64,000 nt of DNA from Clostridia bacterium UC5.1-1D2 (GCA_001304855.1 BBZN01000020.1:1-64000); one strand, 5' to 3'. Counted from the first letter of the stretch, positions 44,280 through 56,538 are shown. A program made the numbers and translations. The notes: a model not told the origin generated them from the letters alone.

Positions 44280-46287
44280 ATGGCAAAGAAAGGCAGTTTA
44301 TCAATTACCAGTGAGAACATTTTCCCAGTAATTAAAAAATGGCTGTATTCAGACCATGATATTTTCTACAGGGAATTAATCAGCAACGGCTGTGACGCTA
44401 TTACCAAACTGAAGAAGCTGGAGCTGATGGGTGAGTATGAAAGACCTGAGGATTTGGAATATAAGATTCAGGTGACGGTGAATCCCAATGACAAGACCAT
44501 AAAGATTACCGATAACGGTATCGGTATGACGGAGGAGGAGATCGACAAATATATCAACCAGATCGCCTTCTCCGGCGTCCAGGACTTTATGGACAAGTAT
44601 AAGGATAAGGCCAATGAGGATCAGATTATCGGACATTTCGGACTGGGCTTTTACTCCTCGTTTATGGTTGCAGACAAGGTAACCATCGACTCCCTGTCCT
44701 ATCAGAAGGACGCAGCAGCCACCCACTGGGAGTCTGAGGGCGGCATCGACTTTGAGATGGGCGAAGGCGGCAGGGAGACAGTGGGAACCACCATCACCCT
44801 TTACCTCAACGAGGACAGCGCCGAATTCTGCAACGAATACAGAGCCAGGGAAGTGATTGAAAAGTACTGCGCTTTTATGCCTGTAAATATTTTCCTGGAC
44901 AATGAGACGGCGGAACCTCAGTATGAGACTATCGAGAAGGAGGAGCTGACGGATAAGGATAAGGTGATCGAGACGGTCATCGAACCTGCCAAAACCGAGG
45001 AGAAGGAGAAAGAGGACGGTACAAAGGAGACGGTTGAAATCGAGCCCTCCAGGGAGAAGTACAAGATCTTAAAGAGGCCTGTGGCCCTCAACGATACCAA
45101 CCCCCTGTGGTGCAAACATCCCAACGAGTGCAGCGAGGAGGAATACAAGGACTTCTACCGCAAGGTGTTCAGGGATTACAAGGAGCCGTTGTTCTGGATC
45201 CATCTGAACATGGACTATCCCTTTAACTTAAAGGGGATCCTGTATTTCCCGAAGATCAATATGCAGTATGACAGCCTGGAAGCACTATCAAGCTTTATAA
45301 CAGCCAGGTATTTATAGCAGATAATATTAAGGAAGTAATCCCTGAATTCCTCATGCTTCTGAAGGGTGTTATCGACTGTCCGGATCTGCCGCTGAACGTA
45401 TCCAGAAGCGCTCTGCAGAACGACGGGTTTGTTAAGAAGATTTCCGATTATATCACCAAGAAGGTGGCGGACAAGCTGTCCGGTATGTGCAAGACGGACA
45501 GGGAGAATTATGAAAAGTACTGGGACGACATCGCTCCATTTATCAAATTCGGATATATCAAGGACGAAAAATTTTCCGAGAAAATGGGAGATTACATCCT
45601 CTATAAGAACCTGGAGGCAAATATCTCACCCTTACAGACTGCCTGGAGGCCAACAAGGAAAAGCATGAAAATACGATTTTCTATGTGACCAATGAGCAGG
45701 AGCAGGGCCAGTATATCAACATGTTTAAGAAAGAGGGCATAGATGCGGTCATTATGCCTGCAGCTATCGACTCCCCCTTCATAAGCCATGTGGAGCAGAA
45801 GAAGGAGGGGCTTAAATTCCTGAGAATTGATACGGATCTGGACACCGTATTTAAGGAGGAGGTAAAAGAGGACGACGAGGACTTTAAGAAGGCTTCGGAG
45901 GAATTGACCGAGGTGTTCAAGAAAGCCCTCTCCAACGACAAGCTGGAGATTAAGATTGAAAAAATGAAGAATCCAGAGGTGGCTTCCATGATTACCGTAT
46001 CTGAGGAAACCCGCCGCATGCAGGAAATGATGCAGATGTACAGCATGGGCGGTATGGATATGGGTATGTTCGGAGGCAATGGAGAGAATCTGGTGCTGAA
46101 TTATAATCATCCTCTGGTACAGTACGTTCTGAACCATAAGGAGGGGGAGAACACAGTTAAAATCTGTGAGCAGCTCTACGATCTTGCGGGCATCAGCAGA
46201 GGCGCCCTTGCTCCGGAGCGCATGGAGAAGTTTGTGAAGCGCAGCAATGAGATTATGATGATTCTTACCGGAGAAGCCGGTAAATAA
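44280..46287 (+). CDS. htpG: molecular chaperone HtpG, Hsp90 family (frameshifted)
   Basis: About 669 residues after joining breaks near 45286 and 45622; each needs one added base (a G and an A). The GHKL ATPase domain has YRELISNGCDAITKLKKLE, ITDNGIGMT and IGHFGLGFYS. A charged linker lies at about residues 220-250, and the middle domain has LPLNVSRSALQND. The C-terminal dimerisation domain includes a Met-rich stretch (MQEMMQMYSMGGMDMGMFGG). Control by a perfect CIRCE sets it in the HrcA regulon. Confidence 0.93.
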
Positions 46288-46297
46288 AAATGTGGCG

Positions 46298-46341
46298 AGC
46301 ACTGCCGGCGGAGGAAACCTCAGCTGCCGGCAGTGCTTTTT
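46298..46341 (+). terminator. intrinsic terminator after htpG
   Basis: AGCACTGCCGGC and GCCGGCAGTGCT form a perfect 12-bp stem followed by TTTTT, 10 bp after the stop codon. Confidence 0.88.
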
Positions 46342-46559
46342 ATGTTTCCCCCAGCGTTCTTATGCTTTTAATCCCTTCCTTGCTTCTTTTTCCGGTTTTT
46401 TCGGTCAAGAAGACGCGCCGTCTGAACTGCTGAATCTCCCGTCTCCATGGGGCCGGACGGCGGCATATTAAGGATTGCATTTTGTAATGTATACTGATAT
46501 AATAAGTAGTAATGAATACTACATGTTAAAAACATGATGAAAACCGGAGGACATAATTA

Positions 46560-47418
46560 TGACCTATAAAATTATCGGAGACAGTTGTCTGGATCTGACC
46601 GAGGAGATGAAGCAGGACGGAAGATATCAGATGATCCGCTGACATTGCAGGTGGGAAATGCACAGGTTGTAGATGACGCCACCTTTGACCAGAAGGCCTT
46701 TTTAGAGCTGGTGCGCGCCTGCCCGGAATGCCCCAAGACAGCCTGCCCTTCGCCTGAGATGTTTAAAGAGGCCTACGCCTCTGCCGACGCCGACGCCGTC
46801 TTTGTGATCACCTTATCCGGACATCTCAGCGGCAGCCAGAATTCAGCGGCGCTGGCTAAGAAGGTGTATGAGGAGGAGATGACGGAGCGGGGACTGGCAG
46901 GAGAGATGAAGAAAATCCTGGTGATCGATTCTCTGTCCGCCTCCTCCGGAGAGCTGAATATAGCAATGTTTATCAGGGATTTATGCGAGGCCGGCTTAAG
47001 CTTTGAGGAAGTTTCCGGGCAGGCTCTGGCTTACAGGGACAGGATGGCCACCTACTTTGTTCTGGAGAGCCTGGATACCCTGCGCAAGAACGGGCGGCTG
47101 TCCGGGCTTCAGGCATTTTTTGCCACGGCCCTTAATATCAAGCCTGTCATGGGCGCGGACAAGGGCGTGATCATCAAGCTGGATCAGGCCAGAGGCATTT
47201 CTAAGGCCCTGCAGAGAATGTGTGATATTGCCGTGAAGGAGGCGGGAGACACTTCAGGGAAGCGGGCGGTTGTGTGCCATGTGAACAATCCTGAACGTGC
47301 GGAGTATGTGAAAGGGGAGCTGGAGAAGCGGGCTGATTTTAAGGAGATTGTAATAACAAACGCTGCCGGTGTGGCCACGGTTTATGCCAACGACGGGGGC
47401 ATTGTGCTGGCGATATAG
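46560..47418 (+). CDS. DegV family fatty-acid-binding protein (frameshifted)
   Basis: Starts MTYKIIGDSCLDLTEEMK at ATG 46560. About 286 residues after joining frames near 46633, where adding one C restores MIPLTLQVGN. Conserved DegV points are FVITLSGHLSGSQNSA, VIDSLSASSGE and YFVLESLDTLRKNGRLSG. These proteins bind fatty acids and hand them to fatty acid kinase (FakA) for phospholipid synthesis. No fakA is nearby. Confidence 0.9.
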
Positions 47419-47457
47419 GCCAGGGCGGTTATGAAAACGGACGGATTGAGGACTTGA

Positions 47458-48696
47458 ATGAAACGAGATAGATGGATACTGGCGGCAGCCGGGCTTCTGG
47501 GCCTGCTGCTGGCAGGAATGATAGGTTATCTGGTATGGCATATGAGCCAAAACCCTTATGTGGGGGCGGAATTTGCAGGCCCGGCCCCTGAAGGGGTTCA
47601 GGAGCATGAGCCTGCAGCGGCCCCGGAGAGCGGCGCAGAACCGGCCGGCGGTTTAGAGAAGGAAGGCAGCCCTCAGGGGGAGGCCGGAACTGAGGCGGCA
47701 GGCGTCACATCCGGGGATCCAAGGGAGGAGGAGGCTCCTTCTGGCGGAGCCGTTTCTTCGGATTCACCTCTCCGGCTTGTGTTTGCCGGGGATGTTCTGC
47801 TGTCGGATCATGTGCTGAATGCCTACGGCAAAGCAGGAAATATAAGCGGCGTGGTGGATGAGAGCCTTCGCAGCGTCATCCAAAGCAGCGACGTATTTAT
47901 GGTGAATCAGGAGTTCCCCTTCAGCCTCAGAGGGACAGCGGCTGCGGATAAGCAGTATACATTCCGCCTGCCTCCCGAGAAGGTGTCGCTGTTTAATGAA
48001 CTGGGGATTGATATTGTAACCCTGGCCAATAACCATGCTCTGGATTTTGGCGCAGACGCTCTTTTGGACACCTGCCAGGCGCTGGATGAAGCGGGAATAT
48101 ACCGGGTGGGGGCAGGCGCCAATCTGGATGAGGCGAAGAAGCCGGTTATCATGGAAATCAGAGGGAAAAAGATCGGTTTTCTGGGAGCTTCCCGGGTAAT
48201 CCCTGTAGGCTCCTGGAATGCTACGGAATCGGGCCCCGGAATGCTGACGACCTACGACCCGGCTGTGCTTCTCAGGGAGATTGAGGCTGCCAGGGAGGAA
48301 TGTGATTTTCTGGTTGTCTATGTCCATTGGGGCATAGAGAGGGATGAGCGGCCCCAGGAGTATCAGCGGACCCTGGGACGGCAGTATATAGACGCAGGGG
48401 CGGATATAGTCGTGGGAAGCCATCCCCATGTTCTCCAGGGCCTGGAATATTATAAGGGAAAGCCCATTGTGTACAGTCTGGGGAATTTTATATTCGGCAG
48501 CAGCATACCCAGGACGGCGCTTCTGACTGTGGACTGGGACGGGGACAATGTAAGGCTTAAGCTGGTTCCCGGGGTGTCCTCCGGGGGATATACGCGGGCA
48601 GTGACGGATGAGGAGGGAATCGATCAGTTTTATGAATATATATCGTCTATCTCCTACGGAGCAGTGGCGGACGGGGACGGGTGCAGGGAGCAGTAG
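47458..48696 (+). CDS. CapA family (PGA_cap) cell-surface phosphoesterase-like protein
   Basis: A 412-residue intact protein. A single membrane anchor at residues 7-27 is followed by a linker rich in Pro, Glu, Gly and Ala (about 38-100). The CapA metallophosphatase-like domain follows: LVFAGDVLLSDHV, DVFMVNQEFPFSL, LANNHALDFG, VYVHWGIERDERP, VVGSHPHVLQGLEYYKGKPIVYSLGNFIF. The domain would lie outside the membrane. CapA in Bacillus helps poly-gamma-glutamate export; most Clostridia members stand alone, as here, and their substrate is unknown. Confidence 0.88.
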   Translation: MKRDRWILAAAGLLGLLLAGMIGYLVWHMSQNPYVGAEFAGPAPEGVQEHEPAAAPESGAEPAGGLEKEGSPQGEAGTEAAGVTSGDPREEEAPSGGAVSSDSPLRLVFAGDVLLSDHVLNAYGKAGNISGVVDESLRSVIQSSDVFMVNQEFPFSLRGTAAADKQYTFRLPPEKVSLFNELGIDIVTLANNHALDFGADALLDTCQALDEAGIYRVGAGANLDEAKKPVIMEIRGKKIGFLGASRVIPVGSWNATESGPGMLTTYDPAVLLREIEAAREECDFLVVYVHWGIERDERPQEYQRTLGRQYIDAGADIVVGSHPHVLQGLEYYKGKPIVYSLGNFIFGSSIPRTALLTVDWDGDNVRLKLVPGVSSGGYTRAVTDEEGIDQFYEYISSISYGAVADGDGCREQ

Positions 48697-48714
48697 GCCG
48701 AAAGGCCTGCTGCT

Positions 48715-49659
48715 CTATGTGTCTGTGTATTCCTTTCCCTGCCAGCTTCCTGATTCTCTGAATCTTTTGTGGAGGGCGTTTAACACCAGCCTTTTGCTGC
48801 CGCTCCAGGCCGGAGCCAGGAGGAGGGACTTTGGGCCGTCTCCTGTGAGCCTGTGGATTACTACCTCAGGAGGAAGAAGCTCCACACAGCGTATAACTGT
48901 GTCAATGTATTCCTCCATTGTGAAAACGGGGAAGGGGCTGCTTTCATATAGAGCGGCCAGGTCGGTTCCTTTCAGCACATGGAGAAGCTGGAGCTTGAGG
49001 CCCTGAATATTTTTGTGTGCCAGATAGCGGACCGTGGAATACATCATAGAGGGCGTTTCGCCTGGAAGCCCGAGGATGACATGGACTACGGCGGTGAGGC
49101 CGCCGGCGTTCAGACGGTCCAGAGCCTTCTCAAAGACGGGGAGAGGGTAGCCGCGGCGGATAAAGGCAGCCGTCTCCTCGTGGATAGTCTGCAGCCCCAG
49201 TTCCACCCAGACAGGCTTGATCCTGTTAAGCCGGGCCAGGAGATTTACCACCTGTCCGTCGAGACAGTCAGGTCTTGTGGCAATGGACACAGCGGCGATA
49301 TCCGGGTGGCTGAGGGCCTCGGTAAACAGGGCTTCCAGATATTCAAGAGGCCCGTAGGTGTTGGTGTAGGATTGAAAATATGCAATGTACCGGAGCCCGC
49401 CGGCTGAGGGGGCTTTCTTTTGAACCTGCAGCTTGGCCTCCTCAATCCGGGAAAATACCGAAGCGCCGGCAGAAGCCGGAACTGCAAAATCTCCGGAGCC
49501 GCCTTCACTGCAGAAAATACATCCGCGCCGTCCGATGGCGCCGTCCCGGTTTGGACATGTCATGCCCCCATCCAGTGACAGCTTGTATATTTTTTGCCCG
49601 AATTGCTTTCTAAGCTCATAATCCAGAGAGTGATAGGGCTTTCCCTTCCATTGGTTCAT
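48715..49659 (-). CDS. radical SAM protein, TIGR01212/YhcC family
   Basis: A 314-residue intact protein. The Fe-S cysteines are in the pattern CPNRDGAIGRRGCIFC, where the first gap is longer than the classic CxxxCxxC, as usual in this family. Later come SIATRPDCLD, VELGLQTIHEETAAFIRRGY and VVHVILGLPGE. The family is widespread and its reaction is not established. The gene overlaps nothing and is convergent with the CapA-like gene. Confidence 0.9.
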   Translation of the reverse strand: MNQWKGKPYHSLDYELRKQFGQKIYKLSLDGGMTCPNRDGAIGRRGCIFCSEGGSGDFAVPASAGASVFSRIEEAKLQVQKKAPSAGGLRYIAYFQSYTNTYGPLEYLEALFTEALSHPDIAAVSIATRPDCLDGQVVNLLARLNRIKPVWVELGLQTIHEETAAFIRRGYPLPVFEKALDRLNAGGLTAVVHVILGLPGETPSMMYSTVRYLAHKNIQGLKLQLLHVLKGTDLAALYESSPFPVFTMEEYIDTVIRCVELLPPEVVIHRLTGDGPKSLLLAPAWSGSKRLVLNALHKRFRESGSWQGKEYTDT

Positions 49660-49844
49660 ACGGTTATCTCCTATGAGGATTTTTAGAAATTATATCATTA
49701 AAATAACAGCTGCGCCACTGTTACATTTTGAATAAGAATGTATATAAATAGAAGAATATTATATTGTAGTCTAACCTGATTTTGTGTTAAACTAATCGCA
49801 AATAGGGCATGCCCAAAATTTTGCGGAAAAAGGAGAGGTCAGTC

Positions 49845-51133
49845 ATGAATGTAAATGAGACGGTTAAGCTTCTGAAGGGGGAAAAAGCGGGAGGTTTTTT
49901 GCGCAGCTTTACGGCGGCGGGGCGGTGGCTGAGAACGTGGAGCGCTATGAAAATATTCTTAAAGGATATGAAAAAGCCTTCGGAGATCAGGGGGATGTAC
50001 TGCTGTTTTCTGCTCCCGGACGGACGGAGATCAGCGGCAACCATACGGATCACAATCACGGGAAGGTGCTGGCAGGCAGCATTAACCTGGACTGCGTGGG
50101 GGCTGCTGCAAAGAACTCCTCCAGCCAGGTACATATTATCAGTGAAACATACAATCAGGACTTCACCATCGATTTGAACGATCTGGCGCCCAGCCCTAAA
50201 AAAGCAGGCACCATTGACCTGGTGAAGGGCCTTCTTATGGGCTTTAAGGAATCGGGCTGCAGCGTAGGGGGATTTAACGCTTACATTACCAGCAACGTCA
50301 TTGCCGCAGCAGGCGTCAGTTCCTCGGCAGCATTTGAAATGCTCCTGTGCTCTATGCTGAACACCTTTTTTAATGAAGGCCGCATGAGCGCTGTGGACTA
50401 TGCCATATAGGGAAGTATTCCGAGAACCACTACTGGGATAAGGCCTCCGGCCTTCTGGACCAGATGGCCTGTGCGGTAGGCGGGCTTATTACCATTGATT
50501 TTGTGGAGCCTGCACAGCCGGCGGTGGAAAAGATTGATTTCGATTTCGCTTCCCACAATCACAGCCTGATTATTGTTCAGACAGGAAAAGGCCACGCCGA
50601 TTTAAGCGCGGATTATTCTTCTGTCCCAAGCGAGATGAAGAAGGTGGCCCAGTATTTCGGCAGGGAGGTTCTGGCTCAGGTGACGGAGGAGGAAGTGATT
50701 GACAGGATTCAGGATATCCGCACCTTTGCAGGGGACCGCTCTGTACTGAGAGCCCTCCATTTCTTCGAGGAAAACAAGCGGGTGGAAGCCGAGGTGACGG
50801 CGCTTAAGGAAAACCGGTTTGAGGATTTTCTGAAAAATATCACAGCCTCCGGCAATTCCTCCTGGAAATGGCTGCAGAACTGTTTCACCAACTCCGGCTT
50901 TCAGGAGCAGGGAATTACAGTTACCCTGGCTCTGACGGAACTGTTTATAGAGGAAAAAGGGACGGGGGGCCTGCAGAGTTCACGGGGGCGGATTTGCAGG
51001 CGTCATTATGGCGGTGCTGCCCAATGACCTGGCGGATGAGTATATTCAATATATTGAGGGTTGCACAGGGAAAGGCAGCGCATACAGAATGAGCATCAGG
51101 CCCTATGGACCGTCTGCGTCAATGATTATTTAA
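49845..51133 (+). CDS. galK: galactokinase (frameshifted)
   Basis: About 430 residues after joining breaks near 49915, 50410 and 50970. The start is ATG 49845 with AGGAGAGG ahead. GHMP kinase motifs: APGRTEISGNHTDHNHG (galactokinase signature), the phosphate-binding ITSNVIAAAGVSSSAAFE, and the C-terminal RVHGGGFAG. It phosphorylates galactose released by the alpha-galactosidases further left, the first step of the Leloir pathway. No galE or galT is next to it. Confidence 0.9.
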
Positions 51134-51255
51134 AATTAGGTAAAATATATCCGGTATTTCCGGGGAAAGAAAAGGAGCATTATTCACAGAGTACAGCAGC
51201 CCCTGGATGAGAAGGGGATATGCGCTACAGGACCTGCCCCTTCCTGGGAGGAATG

Positions 51256-51295
51256 AAAAACACAGGCATACCTGCGCAGGTGCGCCTGTGTTTTT
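51256..51295. terminator. bidirectional terminator between galK and pncB
   Basis: AAAAACACAGGC and GCCTGTGTTTTT form a perfect 12-bp stem; CCTG/CAGG pairs inside it. Confidence 0.8.
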
Positions 51296-51349
51296 GCCTG
51301 TGTCTGCCGGAATGTTCTTTCCCGCCGTCTGCACGTCCCGGGGGACTGT

Positions 51350-52805
51350 TTATTTCCTGTGATAGGAATCCAGAAGCTGGTTTTTTATATGCCACAGCTC
51401 ATTGGACAGGTCCACATGAACTGTATGGGGATTTATGAGACGTTTGGACTCATCCCACAGCGTATCCAGCTCGCCCCTGCAGTATGCCTGGATGTCCATG
51501 ACTTTGGGAGAGTCGTAGACGCATTTGCCGTCAAGGAATATGGGAACCAGCAGTTCTCTCAGGGTGTAGCTGCCCGGAGCTACCATGGTTTTTTCCAGGT
51601 TTCAATGGGGTCAAAGAGGAGAAGGGAATTATCGGTGTTGAATTTCTCCCCCACCAGACAGATCAGGTCCGCAATGATCTTGCCTGTGGCTTTGTCGTAA
51701 ATTCTCTGTATGGTCTTGTTGCCGGGATTGGTGATCTTCTCCGCATTTTCCGACAGCTTAATTTTGGGGACAAACTGGTTTGCAGCCTTGTCCTTAACTG
51801 CGGCCAGCTTGTAAACTCCGCCGAAGGAAGGGCAGTCCTTTGCCGTAATCAGGTTCGTTCCAACGCCCCAGGAATTGATGGTTGCCCCTGCATTTTAAGG
51901 GAATTAATCAGATTCTCGTCCAGATCGTTGGAGGCTGAGATCACCGCATCTGAAAAGCCCGCCTCATCCAGCATTTTCTTGGCCTTCTTGGAAAGGTAGG
52001 CCAAATCGCCGCTGTCCAGGCGTATGCCGTAGAACGTCAGGGGAATGCCTGCCTCCCGCATTTCCTTAAATACCTTAATGGCATTGGGAACGCCGGAATT
52101 CAATGTGTCGTAGGTATCCACAAGGAGGATACAGGCGGTGGGGTAGAGCTTTGCATAGGTGCGGAAGGCCGTGAGCTCGTCGGGAAAGCTCATAATCCAG
52201 CTGTGGGCGTGGGTGCCCTTTACAGGCACGCCGAAGAGCTTGCCGCACAGAACGTTGGAGGTGCCGATACATCCGGCAATCATGGCGGCTCTGGCGCCGT
52301 AGACGCCTGCGTCCGGCCCCTGGGCGCGCCGGAGTCCGAACTCCATCACGCCGTCGCCCTTGGCTGCATACACGATGCGCTCCGTCTTGGTAGCGATAAG
52401 GCTCTGGTGGTTTATAATATTGAGAAGGGCTGTCTCAATCAGCTGGGCCTGCATGATAGGCGCAATTACTTTCACCAGCGGTTCTCTTGGGAAAATAACG
52501 GTGCCTTCCGGGATAGCGTAGATATCGCCTGTGAATTTGAAATCTCTGAGATACTCCAGAAAATCTTTATCAAAGATTCCAAGACTGCCCAGATACTGGA
52601 TATCCTTATGGTCAAAATGGAGATCTTTGATGTACTCAATGACCTGCTCCAGGCCGGCGCAGATGGCAAAGCCGTTGCCGTGAGGGTTGGTGCGGTAGAA
52701 CATGTCGAAGATAACCGTCTCGTTGGCGTCCTTCTCTTTAAAATACCCCTGCATCATAGTCAGCTCGTACAGGTCAGTCAATAGCGTAAGATTTCTCTGT
52801 TCCAT
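51350..52805 (-). CDS. pncB: nicotinate phosphoribosyltransferase (frameshifted)
   Basis: About 484 residues after joining breaks near 51890 and 51590, both in runs. It starts TLLTDLYELTMMQGYF. The core has EFGLRRAQGPDAG, GTSNVLCGKLFGVPVKGTHAHSWIMS with the catalytic His, FYGIRLDSGDLAYLS and SWGVGTNLIT. It makes nicotinate mononucleotide from nicotinate and PRPP in NAD salvage. Single gene with its own terminator at 51256. Confidence 0.93.
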
Positions 52806-53039
52806 ATAGGTTCCTCCCTGGTGCGCGGCGTCCGGCTGTCCGCGGGAAATAATGGGAACGGCTGTGTTTTTAACGGCTGCGCTTAATTTTGGTTAGTAGT
52901 ATAACACAAATTTACAAAAGGTAAAAGGAATGTTAAAAAAATGACAATATACAGAAAGCATGGACAGGGCCGGGAAGGATAAAGAGGGAAGAATATAAAA
53001 GGAAAACCAGCAGGAATTGAAGGAAATGCGCAGATAAGG

Positions 53040-53068
53040 TTGACATTTCCAGGCGGCGTTATTATAAT
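53040..53068 (+). promoter_or_regulatory. consensus promoter of the ileS T-box leader
   Basis: TTGACA, 17-bp spacer, TATAAT: exact consensus. Transcription would start near 53075 and run through about 330 nt of leader. Confidence 0.85.
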
Positions 53069-53074
53069 AAAGAG

Positions 53075-53335
53075 GTTAAATAGGAAAAGCTGTGATGGAG
53101 ACAGTAAGCCTGCGGGAACGCTTCAGAGAGCCGGGGATGGTGGAAAACCGGTGTCAGTAGCGCAGCGCCAAAGATCACTCCGGAGCTGTCCGGCTGAAAG
53201 CTTAGGCAGTAGCCCAGGGTAAGCCGGGACGTATTTCCTGCGTTAAGGGAACTCATATGATGGTATGGAGTAATAGGTGGTTAAACGAAGGAGATTTACG
53301 GCTTTCGTCCTGTTCGGGGACGAAAGCTTTTTTAT
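53075..53335 (+). promoter_or_regulatory. T-box riboswitch, isoleucine, upstream of ileS
   Basis: Typical order of parts: the AGAGAGCCGGG / AAAACCGG stem I region, a specifier ATC (Ile) at 53174-53176 directly before ACTCCGGAG, and the T-box AATAGGTGGTTAAACG around 53272-53287. The TGGT in it can pair with the ACCA end of uncharged tRNA-Ile. The terminator stem GCTTTCGTCC/GGACGAAAGC with a T run (53301-53334) follows. Uncharged tRNA-Ile should prevent termination and switch ileS on. The T-box sequence departs from the usual AGGGTGGNACCGCG. Confidence 0.88.
53301..53334 (+). terminator. regulated terminator of the ileS T-box
   Basis: A perfect 10-bp stem with a 7-nt loop and seven T's, 73 bp ahead of the ileS start codon. 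Its left arm lies just after the T-box and should be in competition with the antiterminator. Confidence 0.85.
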
Positions 53336-53406
53336 ATCATCTTTTTATTAACGTTCACGGAAAATACCAGAATATTTATTATATCAAAGAACGGAGGAAT
53401 ACCAGA

Positions 53407-56400
53407 ATGTATGACAAAGTCTCCACAGACCTGAAGTTTGTGGAAAGGGAAAAGGAAGTAGAGAAGTTTTGGGAAGATGAGCATATCTTTGAAAAGAGCA
53501 TCAAGATGCGCGAGGGCTGCAAGCCCTATGTTTTCTATGACGGACCTCCCACAGCCAACGGCAAACCTCATATCGGCCACGTGGAAACCCGCGTAATCAA
53601 GGACATGATCCCCAGATACCGGGCGATGAAGGGATATATGGTTCCCCGCAAGGCCGGCTGGGATACCCACGGGCTTCCCGTGGAACTGGAAGTGGAGAAG
53701 AAGCTGGGACTGGACGGCAAGGATCAGATTGAAGCCTATGGTCTGGAGCCGTTTATCAGGGAATGCAAGGAAAGCGTGTGGAAGTACAAGGGCATGTGGA
53801 GGATTTTTCCAATACCGTTGGCTTTTGGGCGGATATGGACGACCCATATGTAACTTATGAGAATAACTTTATCGAGTCCGAGTGGTGGGCCCTGAAGCAG
53901 ATCTGGGATAAGGGCCTTCTGTATAAGGCTTTAAGGTGGTTCCCTACTGTCCGCGCTGCGGAACTCCCCTGTCCTCCCATGAGGTGGCCCAGGGGTACAA
54001 GGATGTGAAGGAACGCTCCGCCATCGCCAGATTTAAGGTGAAGGACGAGGACGCCTATATTCTGGCATGGACAACCACGCCCTGGACGCTTCCAAGCAAC
54101 CTGGCCCTCTGTGTAAATCCCAAAGAAGACTATGTGAAGGTAAAGACCGGGGACGGGTACACCTATTATATTGCACAGGCTCTGGCGGAGACTGTTCTGG
54201 GAGAGGATTTCCAGGTGCTGGAGAACTACAAGGGCAGTGACCTGGAGTTTAAGGAGTATGAGCCCTCTATGAATGCTCTGTGCCTCTGTGCGAAAAACAG
54301 CATAAAAAAGCGTACTATGTGGTCTGCGCAGACTACGTAACGCTGACGGACGGTACGGGAATCGTCCATATTGCCCCCGCTTTCGGCGAGGACGACGCCA
54401 ACGTAGGACGCAAATACAACCTGCCCTTTGTCCAGCTGGTAGACGCCAAGGGCAACATGACGGAGGAGACTCCCTTTGCGGGAACCTTTGTCAAAGATGC
54501 GGATCCTATGGTGTTGAAGGATCTGAAAGACAGAGGCCTTCTTCTGGCGGCGCTCAACTTTGAGCACAGCTACCCTCATTGCTGGAGATGCGGCACCCCT
54601 CTGATCTATTACGCAAGAGAATCCTGGTTTATCCGTATGACGGCTGTGAAGGAAGATTTGATCCGTAACAATAACACCATCAACTGGGTTCCCGACTCCA
54701 TCGGAAAGGGGCGCTTCGGCGACTGGCTGGAGAATATCCAGGACTGGGGTATTTCCAGAAACCGTTACTGGGGAACTCCGCTGAATATCTGGGAATGCCA
54801 GTGCGGACATCAGCACTCCATCGGAAGCATCGAGGAATTAAAGAGCATGTCCGAGAACTGCCCCGATGATATTGAACTTCACCGCCCCTATATCGACGCT
54901 GTAAATATCAAATGCCCCAAGTGCGGCAAGGCGATGAAGCGGGTGCCGGAGGTGATTGACTGCTGGTTTGACTCCGGCGCGATGCCGTTTGCGCAGCATC
55001 ATTACCCATTTGAGAATAAGGAGCTGTTTGAGTCCCAGTTTCCGGCCCAGTTTATCTCTGAGGCAGTGGATCAGACCCGCGGCTGGTTCTATTCGCTTCT
55101 GGCGGAGTCCACCCTGCTCTTTAACAAGGCGCCTTATGAAAATGTAGTTGTTATGGGCCTGGTTCTGGACGAGAACGGACAGAAGATGAGCAAATCCAAA
55201 GGAAACGCAGTGGATCCCTTTGACACCCTGTCGGCCCACGGCGCAGACGCCATCCGCTGGTTCTTCTACACCTGCAGCGCGCCATGGCTTCCGAAACGCT
55301 ACCAGGATAAGGCTGTGACCGAGGGCCAGCGCAAATTTATGGGTACTCTGTGGAACACCTATGCATTCTGGGTGCTCTACGCCAACATTGACAGCTTTGA
55401 CGCTTTCAGGTACAGCCTGGAATACGACAAACTGCCTGTAATGGATAAATGGCTTCTGTCCAAGATGAATTCCATGGTAAAATCGGTGGACGGCAATCTG
55501 ATGAACTACCAGATTCCTGAGGCTGCCAGGGCGCTCCAGGAATTTGTGGACGATATGAGCAACTGGTATGTCCGCAGAAGCCGCGAGCGTTTCTGGGCGA
55601 AGGGGATGGAGCAGGATAAGATCAACGCCTATATGACCCTGTATACTGCCCTTGTGACCGTTGCCAAGGCGGCTGCTCCCATGATTCCTTTTATGACGGA
55701 GCAGATTTACCAGAACATTGTAAGGAACATTGACGCAGATGCGCCTGAGAGCGTTCATCTCTGCGACTTCCCTGAGGTTCGGGAGGAGTGGATTGATACC
55801 GGCCTGGAATCCGACATGGACGAGGTGCTAAAGGCGGTTGTCATGGGACGGGCTGCCAGGAATACGGCAAATATCAAGAACCGCCAGCCAATTGCCACCA
55901 TGTATGTGAAGGCCGATCACGTCCTTTCCGAGTTCTATGTAAAGATAATCGAGGAAGAACTGAATGTGAAGAAGGTGGAGTTTACGGAGGATGTGAGGGC
56001 CTTTACCTCATATACCTTCAAACCCCAGCTAAAGACTCTGGGACCGAAATATGGCAGGCTTTTGAATGCAATCCGCAGTACGCTGGCCCACATTGACGGC
56101 AGCAAAGCCATGGACGTTCTCAATGAGAAGGGCAGCCTTTCCTTTGAACTGGAAGGACAGGAGGTCGTGCTCACAAAAGAGGATCTGTTAATCGATGTGG
56201 CGCAGAAGGACGGCTATGTCACAGAGGAAGATAATTATGTGACGGTTGTACTGGATACAAACCTGACCCCCCAGCTGATCGAAGAGGGATTTGTCAGAGA
56301 ACTGATCAGCAAGGTTCAAACCATGCGCAAGGAGGCCGGTTTTGAGGTGATGGATCACATCACGGTTTATCAGGATGGAAACGACCGGATTGCAGAGCTG

Positions 56401-56538
56401 TTAAAGGCTCATGCCGATTCTATCAAGTCCGAGGTGATGGCCGACCGTATCTGTCTGGGACAGATGGGCGGATTCGCCAAGGACTGGAATATCAATGGCG
56501 AAGATGTGATGCTCGGCGTTGAAAAGACGATGAAATAA
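53407..56538 (+). CDS. ileS: isoleucyl-tRNA synthetase (frameshifted)
   Basis: About 1043 residues after joining breaks near 53805, 53930 and 54255, each needing one added base in a short run. The class I signatures are [16 protein letters not shown] (HIGH) and [10 protein letters not shown] (KMSKS). Zinc-type cysteine pairs occur at CPRCG and CPKCG. The editing domain lies at about residues 200-400 ([14 protein letters not shown]), and the anticodon-binding domain follows the KMSKS loop. The length and the GKPHIGH form point to the type 2 (eukaryote-like, often mupirocin-tolerant) IleRS. Controlled by the T-box just upstream. Confidence 0.95.
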
